Shown here one piece after another: positions 20,946-30,607 of a stretch of DNA of 64,000 nucleotides (position 1 is its first letter; the number at the start of each line of letters is the position of its first letter). The stretch is taken from the NCBI RefSeq assembly GCF_037893015.1, contig NC_133658.1:18658583-18722582 (forward strand), read 5' to 3'. The position numbers and the translations under genes were made by a program. Origin of the DNA: Macrotis lagotis. Taxonomy: Eukaryota; Chordata; Mammalia; Peramelemorphia; Peramelidae. Below the pieces are notes generated by a model. It was given only the letters and a program-made list of their open reading frames with translations, made no database searches and was not told where the DNA came from.

Positions 20946-21095
20946 TCCTTCCTTTTTTCTTTTCTTCCTTATTCTTTCTTTATTTTTCCTTCCCTCCTTT
21001 CACTTCCTTCCTTTCTCACTCTGTTTCTCTTTTTCTCCCTCTTCCTTCCTTCCTTCTTTCTTTTTCTTCTTCCCTCCCTTCTTTCTCTTTCTTTC

Positions 21096-21161
<66 letters not shown>

Positions 21162-21190
21162 TGTCTCTTTTTCTTTCCTTTCTTTTTTCC
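20941..21190 (+). repeat. Pyrimidine-rich tract with (CT)n
   Basis: Impure CCTT/CTTT units followed by 60 bp of pure CT (21099-21158). The 118-codon plus frame and 75-codon minus frame are translations of it. Confidence 0.95.
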
Positions 21191-22155
21191 TGTCACATTT
21201 TTCTTAAGTTTTCACAAAGCTACTGGCCCCAATACTCCAAGAATACTAGCCTTGCTTCTACATCTTTAGCTTTTAGAATCCATTTTTAAAAACTCTCTCT
21301 TGAAACTCAATAAAGTAGCCATTTGCCCATCCCTTTGAGTTCTGTTTCTCCATGCTGGTAGAGCATGACATTGAATTCATCTGTAAGTCTTATTTCTCCC
21401 TGATAGTAATTTCCCTCACCCTGAAAAGGCCATGCCAGCCTACACTTGTTTCTAATCAGCATCCTTATAGCTTTCTGAGCAAAAACAGCCCTCCCTGTCT
21501 GCTACTTCCTTTTAACTGTTCTTTCCCCATCAATAAGTGTTTAAAGGCAGGAACCATCTTTGCTTTCCTAGGGTTTAGAATAGTTTCTATAACAGTCAAT
21601 TTTTTTTAAATATCACCTTTCTTCCTTAATTTTCTCCATATTTCCTAAGCAGTGATCTCATTCTTTCTCTCCTGATACTTCCTTTCAATCACATTCCAAA
21701 AATCCCCTTAAATTTCTTAAGATTATTTTTCTTACAAGTGTTGACCCATTCTGAGTTTTTGTCATCCTGATACTGCTTATCTAAGTTTTGCTATAGGTGT
21801 TACCTCATTCTTACTTAAATTGCTCCCTTCATCAATCTTTCAGAATTTTATTCAAAACTATATGTTTATTGCTAAGATGACATTATTCTTTTACCTTTTC
21901 AGTGAAGTTATTTCAGTTTTCATGGACAAAAATCCCATTTTTAGATCCCTCTGAAATTCCTAAATCAAATTCCCTAGAGATTATCTTTCAAAAAGAACCT
22001 ATCTTTTCTTGAATTTTAAGTTTTCCCCTCTCAGGTCCAACATGCATATTTCCTTCTACTCAAGATTTTTTTTTCTTTTTTCTTCCTTTGCTATTATGGG
22101 ATTTCAAATGATGCCAGTGTCCAGATTTATGGAGGGCTTGGCATGGCTACTTTAG
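21191..22155. other. No supported gene; possible L2 end at 21430-21610
   Basis: At 21540-21590 tttaaaggcaggaaccatct and 'ctagggtttagaatagt' resemble an L2 3' end on the plus strand. The rest is T-rich with no recognisable feature. Confidence 0.45.
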
Positions 22156-22159
22156 TCAG

Positions 22160-22300
22160 GATAGCAAACATTTTTTTAATGGCACACTATTTGCCAACCA
22201 TTCTACTGGGGTTACAAAGAAAGGCAAGGACATATTAGCATAAGTCCTTTCAATGTGAATAAACAAATACATAAGCAAAAGAAAATTAAATAACCAGAGG
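22160..22300 (-). mobile_element. L2 LINE 3' end
   Basis: Reverse-oriented: gcaaacatttttttaatggc, 'ttgccaaccattctactggg', gttacaaagaaaggcaagga. Confidence 0.55.
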
Positions 22301-22668
22301 GGTTGATGTGCAGGCATTATATTAAACACACACTGAGTCCACTAGGATTGACCTTGATGTTGGTATTTTTTCTGCTGAGGAAAAACTCATGGAGCAGTCT
22401 ACAACAATAGCTAAAGCATTTGATCCATCTTTCGAGATTGTAGCCTCTGTCCTGGCACTCTGGGGGCGGGTTTCTTTCAACACCCTAATTTTCTTGCTAT
22501 GAGTTTATGTTGTTCCCAATATGATCTTTTTTTTGAAGGTCAAAACTGTTTATTTATCCAGCTGGTACTTGGTTATGGGTTTTTTTGGAATGTCCAAACT
22601 GTTGGTTTATTATGATCTATTGTTGAGATCATAGAGGATATACCTTATCTGCATGCATTCTAAAATAA
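22301..22668. other. No gene seen
   Basis: Repeat-poor, T-rich interval upstream of an L1 insertion. Confidence 0.5.
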
Positions 22669-22684
22669 TAGTGGATTCTTTTTC

Positions 22685-23237
22685 TTTTTTTAAGAAAGAG
22701 TTTATTTTGAGTTTTACAATTTTCCCCCATTCTTGCTTCCTTCCCCCTACCCCCACAGAAGGCATTCTGTTAGTCTTTACATCGGTTCCATGGTATACAT
22801 TGATCTAAGTTGAATGTGATGACAGAAAATCATATCCTTAAGGAAGAAAAATACAGTATGAAACAGTAAAATTACATTATAATATAATGCTTTTTTCCCT
22901 AATTTGACAGTAATAGTCTTTGGTCTTTCTTCAAAGTCCATATTTCTTTCTCTGGATACAGATGGTATTCTCCATTGCAGACAGCCCAAAATTGTTCCTG
23001 CTTGCTGCACTGAAGGAACGAGCAAGTCTATTAAGGTTGATCATTACCCCCATGTTGATTTTAGGGTGTACAGTGTTTTTCTGGTTCTGCTCATCTCACT
23101 CAGCATCAGTTCATGCAAATCCCTCCAGGCTTATCTGAATTCCCATCCCTCCTGGTTTCTAATAGAACAATAGTGTTCCATGACATACATATACCAGTTT
23201 GCTAAGCCATTCCCCAATTGAAGGACATTCACTTAAT
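22685..23237 (-). mobile_element. 5'-truncated L1 insertion, 553 bp, with TSD
   Basis: On the minus strand: end of ORF2 and 3' UTR with A-tail. Plus-strand landmarks: ttgagttttacaattttccc, ttccatggtatacattgatc, 'gtattctccattgcagacag', cactcagcatcagttcatgc, 'ccattccccaattgaagga'. The TSD tagtggattctttttc (22669-22684) and tagtggactctttttc (23238-23253) differ at one base. The two overlapping plus frames at 22904-23173 are antisense L1. Confidence 0.95.
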
Positions 23238-23253
23238 TAGTGGACTCTTTTTC

Positions 23254-23395
23254 AATCAATCGGTCAGCATTTATTAAGTGCCTGTACTATGTGTAGGCCC
23301 TCTGATAACTACTGGGGATCCAGAAAGAGGCGAAAGATGATTCCTATCCTCAAGGACCTACCAAACCAACCAATACTTCCTTGTCAATCAAAAGG
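23254..23395 (-). mobile_element. L2 LINE 3' end
   Basis: Reverse-oriented and fairly clean: tcagcatttattaagtgcct, 'ctactggggatccagaaaga', 'cctatcctcaaggacctac'. It was the target flank of the L1 at 22685-23237. Confidence 0.8.
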
Positions 23396-23399
23396 GCAG

Positions 23400-24180
23400 A
23401 GTAACTAGCCCTTCATTCACACTTCCTCCATGGTTTGAGAGCAGAAATGTGCCTCTTGTCAAAATGAGAATTTATTTAGATCTGTCCTTCAGCATCTGAT
23501 CATTTTATGTCGTACTTCTTTGCTGTTTGTTTGGAATCTTTTCCACCCATTTTGCTGTACAGTATAATCCAAGCTGTCTTTCACAATGGAAACATCTATT
23601 GATTGGCTGGAAGGTCTATTTGGGACAACCCAAAACATTCTTCTCAGATTTTCCTGTGATTCTTTTGTTGCCTCAGTAATTCACCTATATACTCATAAAG
23701 AGAGGAGGACCAAGACGCTGTTATCAGTAACACTGTGGCTTCCCCCAAGAAATCTGAAAGCAGAATCTTGCCTCTGGGAATAGGACCTGGGGGTGGGGGA
23801 AAGACTTAATTATAGAAAATCTCATTGTCTGCAGCCCAGTACAATTTTTAGTGCTTCAATTGCTACAGATTGTAGTGATGACAAAATAAAGCTGTGTACC
23901 CTCATTGTGAGTTTTCTAGTTATAATTTAGTCAAGGGAAGTTAAACTACAAATAGCATAGTGTCAAAATGTTCTGGATATTACATACATATTTTTCCTTC
24001 TGCCTTGTTATTAGTTTAGGGTCAAGAAGGAAAAATGGGGACATTTGCCAAATTGATTTCATTTATTTCCCTTTTTACACTATAATTAGCACATAAAAGT
24101 AATTTATAGGAGTGGTATGGGAGGAAGTAATTAAGACATTGCAATGTAACTCAGCAGAGTTTAAAAAAAACCATTGATTA
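23400..24180. other. Repeat-poor 0.8 kb; no gene seen
   Basis: A 65-codon frame at 23586-23783 has no recognisable domain. Nothing else is supportable. Confidence 0.5.
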
Positions 24181-24545
24181 TATTAACTAATAGCAGCCAG
24201 ATATATAGTGTGTTTTTGTCTTCACAACAGCTTTCTGAGGGAGGTTTCACAAATATGATTATTTTTTTTTTTTAGTTTCTTTTTTTCTTTGCAAGGCAAT
24301 GAGGTTAAGTGGCTTGGCCAAGGTCACGCAGCTAGGTCATTATGAAGTGTCTGAGGCTGGATTTGAACTCAGGTCCTCCTGACTCCAGGGCTGGTGCTCT
24401 ATCCACTGTGCAACCTAGCTACCCTGATCATCTTCATGAGAAAACTGGAGATTAGAGAAGCAGGTGACTTAGCCAGGGTTACACAGTTTGTAAAGATCAG
24501 AGCTAGAAGCCGATTCCAGTATATCTCAGCTTGAAGACTAACATT
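24181..24545 (-). mobile_element. Ther/MIR SINE split by a class I SINE
   Basis: Left block 24181-24260 (tttgtcttcacaacagcttt, gagggaggtttcacaaata), right block 24425-24545 (gagaaaactggagattagag, 'gtgacttagccagggttaca'). Both fit one reverse-oriented MIR once the interval 24264-24424 is removed. Confidence 0.7.
24264..24424 (-). mobile_element. Class I CORE-SINE
   Basis: T-tract, ctttgcaaggcaatgaggtt, 'ggccaaggtcacgcagctag', 'gatttgaactcaggtcctcc', ctatccactgtgcaacctag. Flanks tgattat and tgatcat are the likely TSD. Close to the class I consensus implied by the other copies. Confidence 0.9.
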
Positions 24546-24559
24546 TTATCCCCTAGGTT

Positions 24560-24738
24560 TAAAGAGCTTTGGATTTGCAAACGGTGGGGGAGGCTTGGTT
24601 AAAATGCTTATTTAGACACTTAGTGACCTTGAACAAGTCAATTTTCTGCCTTTATCCAGACGTCAGTCTTTTAATCTATAAAATGAGAGAGTCTGACAAG
24701 AGACGTTCTCTGATCTAAATCTATGACGTTGACCTCCG
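24560..24738 (+). mobile_element. Ther-2/MIR-type SINE
   Basis: cacttagtgaccttgaacaa, 'gtcttttaatctataaaatg', 'agacgttctctgatctaaat', ctatgacgtt tail. Old copy. Confidence 0.65.
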
Positions 24739-25391
24739 CTCCATGTATGGCATCGATAAGGATTGGAGCAAGGAGTTAAGATGGATTCCATAATTTTGTT
24801 ACCATAGGACAATGTTTCCAAGCCCAAATAGGAATAGGGGCACCAAATTGCTCATAAGGATCCCTGCTAGTTTCATGGTGATTTAGAAGATAATAAATGA
24901 ACATTATGTTCTATTTATTTATTTTGTTAAGGATTTCCCAATTTTATGGTTTATACAATTACACATAGAGAGTGTTTGGACCACATGGGACTTATGGACC
25001 ATGCGTGTGATACCTCTGCTATCGAGTGCCACCCTGGGTCTGTTTCTGTTTTTCTTGTGTGGCTCAAAAACAGTAATTTTGAGGATCTGAACAATTTAGC
25101 AGATTCTGTCTCCATAAGAAGGACCAAGAATGAGTCAGCATTCAGGACTGAGGACAGATGATATTAAAACACATAAATACATTCTAGAGATAATCACAAT
25201 GTGAGGGGGAAGTGAAAATGGATTTTAGGTTTAATCTGAGGAACCTAAAATCCTCATAGAGGATAGATATCTTCACTGAATGAGCAAACGAGTGAGTGAT
25301 GAACAAATGAAAAAAATTTGCTTAGCTATACAAACCTTTTGTTTAGGCCAAGGTATGAAATAGAAAAGTACAATTCCTCAATTTCTTGTTT

Positions 25392-25552
25392 TTGTTGTCA
25401 TTCAGTGATGTCTAACTCTTTGTGACCCCAGCTGGGTTTTTTTCGACAAACATACTAGAATTATGGTCTTTTTCCTTTTCCAGCTCATTTAACTGATGAG
25501 GAAAGTGAGGAAAGCAGGATTAAATGATTTGTCTAGGGTCATACAGCTAGCT
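25392..25552 (-). mobile_element. Class II SINE 3' part (array unit 1)
   Basis: ttgttgtcattcagtgatgt, ctaactctttgtgacccc, 'ctcatttaactgatgaggaa', and the CORE cut off at 'cagctag', where array unit 2 begins. Confidence 0.85.
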
Positions 25553-25961
25553 ATATGTGTATAAATATGCATATGCATATATGTTCAGGTATAGATATAG
25601 AGACAGTTTCTAAATATTTCACTTTGTCTTCTCTGGCTGAGCTCTAGATATCTAAGGGTCTGATCAACTTAGTGAATTCTGGATTTGTGAAAAAAAGATA
25701 AAAATGAGTCAGCAAGCAGGACTGAAGACATCTGATATTAAAAGGCATACATGCATTCTGGGCCATGTAGAGTTCATCAGAATGGGAGAGGCGAAGCAGC
25801 AAATATTTTAGGTTTAATCAATAGAACTCAGGATGGATATCTTCAGTGAATGAATAAATGAGTGATGAATAAATGAACGAATAAAAAAGCATTTTAAGTG
25901 CTTAGATATACCAAGCAGTCAGTGAATATATACAGTTTTTCAAAAAATTATTTATGATTTT

Positions 25962-26112
25962 TGTTATTGTTCAGTCATGTCTGAATATGATTCTATTGGG
26001 ATTTTCTTGACAAATATATTGGAGTGGTTTTGCCATTTCTTCCTCTAGCTTATTTGACAGATGAGGAAACTGAGGCAAGCAGAGTTAAACAACTTGTTCA
26101 GGACCACATAGC
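25962..26112 (-). mobile_element. Class II SINE 3' part (array unit 2)
   Basis: ttgttattgttcagtcatgt, 'tggagtggttttgccatttc', 'cagatgaggaaactgaggca', CORE cut at 'catagcaag', the same position as in unit 1. Confidence 0.85.
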
Positions 26113-26148
26113 AAGCTATATGTTTGCTTATAAGTATGTGTTTATGTG

Positions 26149-26172
26149 TAGCAATAGCTGTAGCTATTGCTA
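26149..26172. other. Perfect 11-bp palindrome, 2-nt loop
   Basis: tagcaatagct, gt, agctattgcta in array unit 3. The parallel places in unit 2 (about 25564-25582) hold a different palindrome-like gcatatgcatat run. Confidence 0.9.
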
Positions 26173-26261
26173 TCTATTTTGTCTTTTCTTGGCTGGCTGA
26201 GCCCAGATTGTCACTCTAAGGATGTGATCAACTTAAAACAATTTGAATTTATCAAAAAGGG

Positions 26262-26342
26262 TCTGTAAGTGAGACCAGATTTGAACTCAGGACTTCCTGA
26301 CCCAAGATTTGGCACTCTATCCCTGTACCACTAGATGCCCAC
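26262..26342 (-). mobile_element. Displaced head of the class II SINE
   Basis: gtaagtgagaccagatttga, 'actcaggacttcctgac', 'ggcactctatccctgtacca', ctagatgccc: the 5' (tRNA-head) part missing from the two SINE pieces upstream. It abuts array unit 3 directly. Confidence 0.85.
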
Positions 26343-26454
26343 AAAATAATTGCCAAACATTAATAATTATATGAAAGAATGACAGTCATTAAAAGTAATA
26401 TATATTTAAATTTATGCATATCTATATCTATATCTATATATCTATATGTATGTC

Positions 26455-26950
26455 TATACAAATCCAATTACTCCTAAAGTTTCATGTCTTACCAAGCAAA
26501 TTAACAAAGATGACATATAGGAATAGTCAATGTTGGAGGAATTATGGGAAGATAGGCACGGTACTGCATGAATGGGAGACTGTGAATCAGTCTACTTTTG
26601 AAAGTAATTTGTAATTATCTAATAGTTCCTTAAATGTGCACACTCTTTGATTGAGAGATTTTACTCTTAGGTGTATTCTTTTAGAAGAACAATGATAGTG
26701 AGAGCCCCCATCAATGTACTAGCAAAGGACTAGAGTCAAAATAAGGCTCTCTCAATTAAGGAATGACAAAAGAAGTTGTGGTCCATGAAAGTAATGGAAT
26801 ACTATTGTTCTGTAAGAAAGGATGCTCATACTAGATAAAGAGTAGCACATAAGGATTCATAGGAACTAATGGGATGGAAATAATAGAACCAAGACCATAG
26901 ACACAATGACAACATTGTAAATGGAAATAAAAGTAATCACTGTCACTTCT
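26455..26950 (+). mobile_element. L1 LINE 3' part, old
   Basis: Decayed ORF2 end: aattaaggaatgacaaaaga, 'agttgtggtccatgaaagta', atggaatactattgttctgt, aagaaaggatgctcatacta, 'aatagaaccaagaccataga'. The same region as in the minus-strand L1 copies, on the plus strand. Confidence 0.75.
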
Positions 26951-27037
26951 ACCTCCACCACCACTACCACCACCACCACCACCACTACCACTACCACTAC
27001 TACCACTACTACCACTACTACCACTACCACTACCACT
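26951..27037. repeat. (CCA)n / (CCACTA)n microsatellite
   Basis: Grew in the A/C-rich 3' part of the L1. It gives the poly-Val minus frame at 26866-27129, which is not a gene. Confidence 0.95.
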
Positions 27038-27264
27038 AAGACAGTGTTGCTATAGATATTTTTTATTTTTACATCTCTTTGTTTTTGATCACTTATAGAT
27101 AAATCATTAGTAGCAAGACTCTGAGTCAAAGGTTAGTAGTTCAGTGATTATTCTTACATAATGCCAAATACTATTCTAGAAGGTGTCAACCAATGTAAAG
27201 TTCCACTGCTAAAGTATGAATGTGCCTTTCTTCACAGACCATACAAAATTTATTATCCCTCTTT

Positions 27265-27265
<1 letters not shown>
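27038..27265. other. No gene seen
   Basis: Short AT-rich gap between microsatellites; probably the L1 3' UTR continues to about 27060. Confidence 0.4.
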
Positions 27266-27266
<1 letters not shown>

Positions 27267-27312
<46 letters not shown>

Positions 27313-27380
27313 TCTTCTTCTTCTTCTTCTTCTTCTTCTTCTTCTTCTTCTTCTTCTTCTTCTTCTTCTTCTTCTTCTTC
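27267..27380 (+). repeat. (CT)n then (CTT)n microsatellite
   Basis: About 42 bp of pure CT joined to 24 CTT triplets. It explains the poly-Leu, poly-Phe and poly-Lys frames on both strands. Confidence 0.98.
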
Positions 27381-27417
27381 CTAATTTTAACCCGGTTATA
27401 GAATGTGCCAGAGCTGG

Positions 27418-27496
27418 AAAGTTCTGAGATTAGATTTGAAGCTACATTTTTCTCCTGTCCCTCTGCACTATCCACTGCTTCATCTAGCTGCCAAAG
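27418..27496 (-). mobile_element. CORE-SINE head fragment
   Basis: gagattagatttgaagctac, 'ctgcactatccactgcttc', atctagctgcc: tRNA-like head of a marsupial SINE, reverse-oriented; the CORE is lost. Confidence 0.7.
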
Positions 27497-27499
27497 AAG

Positions 27500-28078
27500 C
27501 AAATTCTTGAATTCTGTTATATAAATGTTAATATTTTATTGTGTAATGTGAAGTGAAGATAATGAAGTCTTCAGAAAAATCTGAGCTGATTTGTAGGATA
27601 TCCACATGTGGAAACCTGGAGGTCATTTATGTAGGATAAAGAAAGCAGGACTTGGAGAATGTTTGGCATTATGACTACAACAATGAAAGCAAATTGGTGA
27701 CTAAAGAGTCAAACCATGAATAAGTGAAAAACCAGTGCTTGTCTCAGAAAAGAGAAAAAGAAAGACATTTCCTTGTCAAGACTGAATGTTGTGTACAATA
27801 TCAGATATGGTCTGTAAGTTAGTTGTTATGGAATTATCTGCTTTTCTCTGTTACAAGGGAATGGTAGAGTTCAAGATGAGGAGCAGACATGACTGGGTTG
27901 TAAAACAAAGGACATGTATGTGAAGAAAAGAGCTCCTAACCAAATGTATTCCAAATTCCACTGGATCTCAGCTTTCATCAAAGTGTGTGTTCCCTCATAG
28001 AAAACAAATTTGCCAGTCTTCCAAACCTGTCCATCCTGGCTAAGCCTTTTCCACAGCTTTCTGTTTCTCTTTGAATCC
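27500..28078. other. No gene seen
   Basis: Repeat-poor. A minus-strand frame runs from here into the microsatellite, but its non-repetitive part is short and unfamiliar. Confidence 0.5.
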
Positions 28079-28203
28079 TTCTTTTCCTTCCTTCCTTCCT
28101 TCCTTCCTTCCTTCCTTCCTTCCTTCCTTCCTTCCTTCCTTCTTTTCTCCCTCCATCCCTCCTGCCTGCCCTCCCTTCCTTCCTCCTTCCCTCCCTCATT
28201 CCA

Positions 28204-28252
<49 letters not shown>

Positions 28253-28354
28253 CCTTTCTTCCTTCCTTCCTTCCTTCCTTCCTTCCTTCCTTCCTTCCTT
28301 CCTTCCTTCCTTCCTTCCTTCCTTCCTTCCTTCTTCCTTTCCCTTTCTTTCTTT

Positions 28355-28388
<34 letters not shown>

Positions 28389-28459
28389 TTCCTTTCTTCC
28401 TTCCTTCCTTCCTTCCTTCCTTCCTTCCTTCCTTCCTTCCTTCCTTCCTTCCTTCCTTC

Positions 28460-28532
<73 letters not shown>

Positions 28533-28618
28533 TCCTTCCTTCCTTCCTTCCTTCCTTCCTTCCTTCCTTCCTTCCTTCCTTCCTTCCTTCCTTCCTTCCT
28601 TCTTTTCTTTTCTTTATT
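28079..28618 (+). repeat. Compound (CCTT)n/(CTTT)n/(CT)n tract, 540 bp
   Basis: Alternating pure blocks: CCTT (28085-28141), CT (28207-28239), CCTT (28258-28332), CTTT (28340-28385), CCTT (28386-28461), CTTT (28462-28530), CCTT (28535-28600). Almost every plus-strand base is a pyrimidine. The 209, 203 and 253-codon frames are translations of this. Confidence 0.98.
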
Positions 28619-28619
28619 T

Positions 28620-28725
28620 TTTCACCAGGCATTTATTAAATTTATGCCTTATGCTAAGCACTGTCCAAGGCTTTGGGGGTAATGTTCACCACAGTGACTC
28701 CTACCAATGTTCTACAGAAATCTTT
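28620..28725 (-). mobile_element. L2 LINE 3' end
   Basis: ccaggcatttattaaattta, 'tgctaagcactgtccaaggc', tttgggggtaatg: reverse L2 terminus abutting the pyrimidine tract. Confidence 0.7.
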
Positions 28726-28739
28726 TGTATTCTCTTAAT

Positions 28740-29478
28740 GGTGGTAGTTAAGGAACAAACAATCTCCCAACCCATGTCCTTTCTCACCTCCTGGACAGTC
28801 CATCATGTTTTCCGATAATATATTTCTGTGATATTCCTTCCATCATTACTGACAGGTTTATGGAATGTATAAAACATTAGCAAGCAAAAATTGTAGCAAT
28901 TTAAAAAATTACATAATCTTCATCATTAGTTGAAATAAGTCTGATGTAAACCTATTCTAGATGCTAGAGGAAGATGTTCATATTTTTATGATTCCTATAT
29001 AAAAATATCACCCAGCAAATATGAGGATCTTGCACTCCTGGGGCCAGAAAATTCTACTTTCTAATTAGATCCATAAAACTTGGTTTTCTCAAACCTCATT
29101 ACTCCTCTGCAACAGATGATATACGGTAACTCAAAGTGGATTCCTGGGGCTCAATTCTGTTTTAATAACCATCAGCTATTTAAAAAAATCATCTTTTGTG
29201 CTCAAAACCATGCAGCATGGAAAGCTATTTTACTCTTCTCCTTGTCAGTAGGCACCATCCCAACTATGGTACAAGAAAAAGCAGATGCCTTTGGAAGAAC
29301 CCTTTTCATGATTTTCAGACTTTCAGCTACACCCAGTGTCATATTCTACTTCACTTGTTCTATTGTAATGTAGTGCTTGGAGACCAGACAATTCAATAGA
29401 AAATGGCAATGAAATTGTTTTCCTCAATAAAATAGACAAGTATTTTCCATTTGTATGCCTGTTTAAGTAGTAATGACA
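28740..29478. other. Repeat-poor; unassigned 97-codon frame
   Basis: The plus frame 29080-29373 begins MVFSNLITPLQ and ends in a hydrophobic FYFTCSIVM. It has no known domain, and a second frame overlaps it (29196-29399). I treat it as chance, but it is among the least repeat-like frames in the window. Confidence 0.4.
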
Positions 29479-29479
29479 A

Positions 29480-29712
29480 CTATATGACACACTAGATAGA
29501 ACACTGACCTAGAGTCAGGAAACTCATTTCTTGAGTTCAAACCTTATCTCAGACATTTCCTGAGCTATGTGACCCTGGCAAGTCACTTAATCCTGTTTGC
29601 CTTGGTTTCCTCAATTGTAAAATGAACTGAAGAAGGAAAAGGGCAACCACTCCAGTATCTTTGCTAATAAAAACCCAAATGCAGTTACAAAAAGCCAGAG
29701 AAGAATAGCAAC
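29480..29712 (+). mobile_element. Class II CORE-SINE
   Basis: Head cacactagatagaacactga, 'gagttcaaaccttatctcag', CORE gtgaccctggcaagtcactt, 'ccttggtttcctcaattgta', tail 'aaccactccagtatctttgc'. The Bov-B-like end is degraded. Confidence 0.85.
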
Positions 29713-29825
29713 AATGAAGTAGGAATGCATTGTTCTTGGGAGACTGGTCTATCATTTGAATTATCAAATAAATGGAATGAACTCTGATCTAAATGATAAA
29801 GAAATTCCTTAAAAGAATTCAAATC

Positions 29826-29978
29826 GGGGGGGGCAGCTAGGAGGCACAGTGGATAGAGAACTGGTCCTGGAGTCAGGAGGACCTGAGTTCAAATCCAGCC
29901 TGAGATACTTAATAATTATCTAGTTGTGTGACCTTGGGCAAGTCACTTAACCCACTGCCTTGCAACCAACCCCCCAAA
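29826..29978 (+). mobile_element. Class I CORE-SINE with TSD
   Basis: gggggcagctaggaggcaca, 'ctggagtcaggaggacctga', 'taataattatctagttgtgt', gaccttgggcaagtcactta, actgccttgcaaccaac. The TSD attcaaatc / atttaaatc is at 29817-29825 and 29979-29987. One of the younger copies. Confidence 0.95.
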
Positions 29979-30217
29979 ATTTAAATCAGAAGTCATCCTT
30001 TCTAGTCTATTCTGGGTGACTTTTGTCCCAATTCCATGAATATATTAAGTAGCATCTATGTACCACATACTTCTCTTGACATGGTGTGGATACCAATGTA
30101 TCTTTGACTCTCTCTACCTGATTGGTTCATTCTCTTTTGGAGTCTTACATCTTTCTGCCAACACTCTTTGTACTCCAGACCTACTCACAAGCAGCATATG
30201 ATTTCTGTGAGCTGTGT

Positions 30218-30425
30218 TGAGAGAGACCTCTGGACTTGAAATAAAGAATATTTAGGTTCACATCATACCTTTGATTTTTGCTAATTGGATGAACATAAGC
30301 AAATTACATACCACTCTGGACTTTAGTTTCCTTATCCATGAAATAAGGATCAAAACATCTGTAATAGGTTCTCATGGAATTTCCTTGAAAATCAAGTGAA
30401 ATAAAGTGAGTAAAGTACATTTAAA
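30218..30425 (+). mobile_element. MIR-type SINE
   Basis: agacctctggacttgaaata, 'gatgaacataagcaaattac', 'tttagtttccttatccatga', 'aataaggatcaaaacatctg' in MIR order. Confidence 0.65.
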
Positions 30426-30517
30426 AATTGTGTAACAACCCATGGATTTCATTTATTTTACCTTTATTCTCTATATTTCTGTTTATTTTCCAATAAATGC
30501 AAAGTCCAGATAACTGA

Positions 30518-30606
30518 ACCTGATAGAATCATAGAATCTTAAAAGAAATCAAATCTATCCTATGACTAATCAACAGTATCCTTGAGAACATCTCCATAAC
30601 CATTGA
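30518..30606 (-). mobile_element. L3/CR1-like 3' terminal fragment
   Basis: gatagaatcatagaatctta, 'tatcctatgactaatcaac': reverse of a CR1/L3 terminus (AGAATCATAG repeats). Confidence 0.45.
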
Positions 30607-30607
30607 T

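Larger units (their letters stand above)
24985..26342. repeat. Three-unit tandem array, ~570-bp period
   Basis: Anchors recur: tgagtcagca at 25131 and 25705 (574); ttcagt(g/c)atg at 25401 and 25970 (569); tga(a/t)caactt-like block at 25088, 25661 and 26225 (573, 564). Unit 1 is the most diverged; unit 3 is cut short. Units 1 and 2 each hold the 3' part of a class II SINE at the same place, and the missing SINE head follows unit 3. The duplication therefore happened after the SINE landed. Frames here are not genes. Confidence 0.85.

Noticed and set aside
26866..27129. Poly-valine frame on the minus strand
   Set aside because: Translation of the (CCA/CCACTA)n array in an L1 3' region.
27309..27380. 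CRISPR-like array or satellite
   Set aside because: Pure short tandem repeats without spacers; the host is a mammal.
27871..28632. 253-codon open frame on the minus strand (Lys/Glu/Arg/Gly repeats), with 209 and 203-codon frames on the plus strand
   Set aside because: They are translations of the CCTT/CTTT/CT microsatellite in several phases; no unique domain outside the repeat.
29080..29373. 97-codon plus frame with a hydrophobic end
   Set aside because: No signal peptide pattern, domain or exon context; length is within chance for AT-rich DNA of this size.
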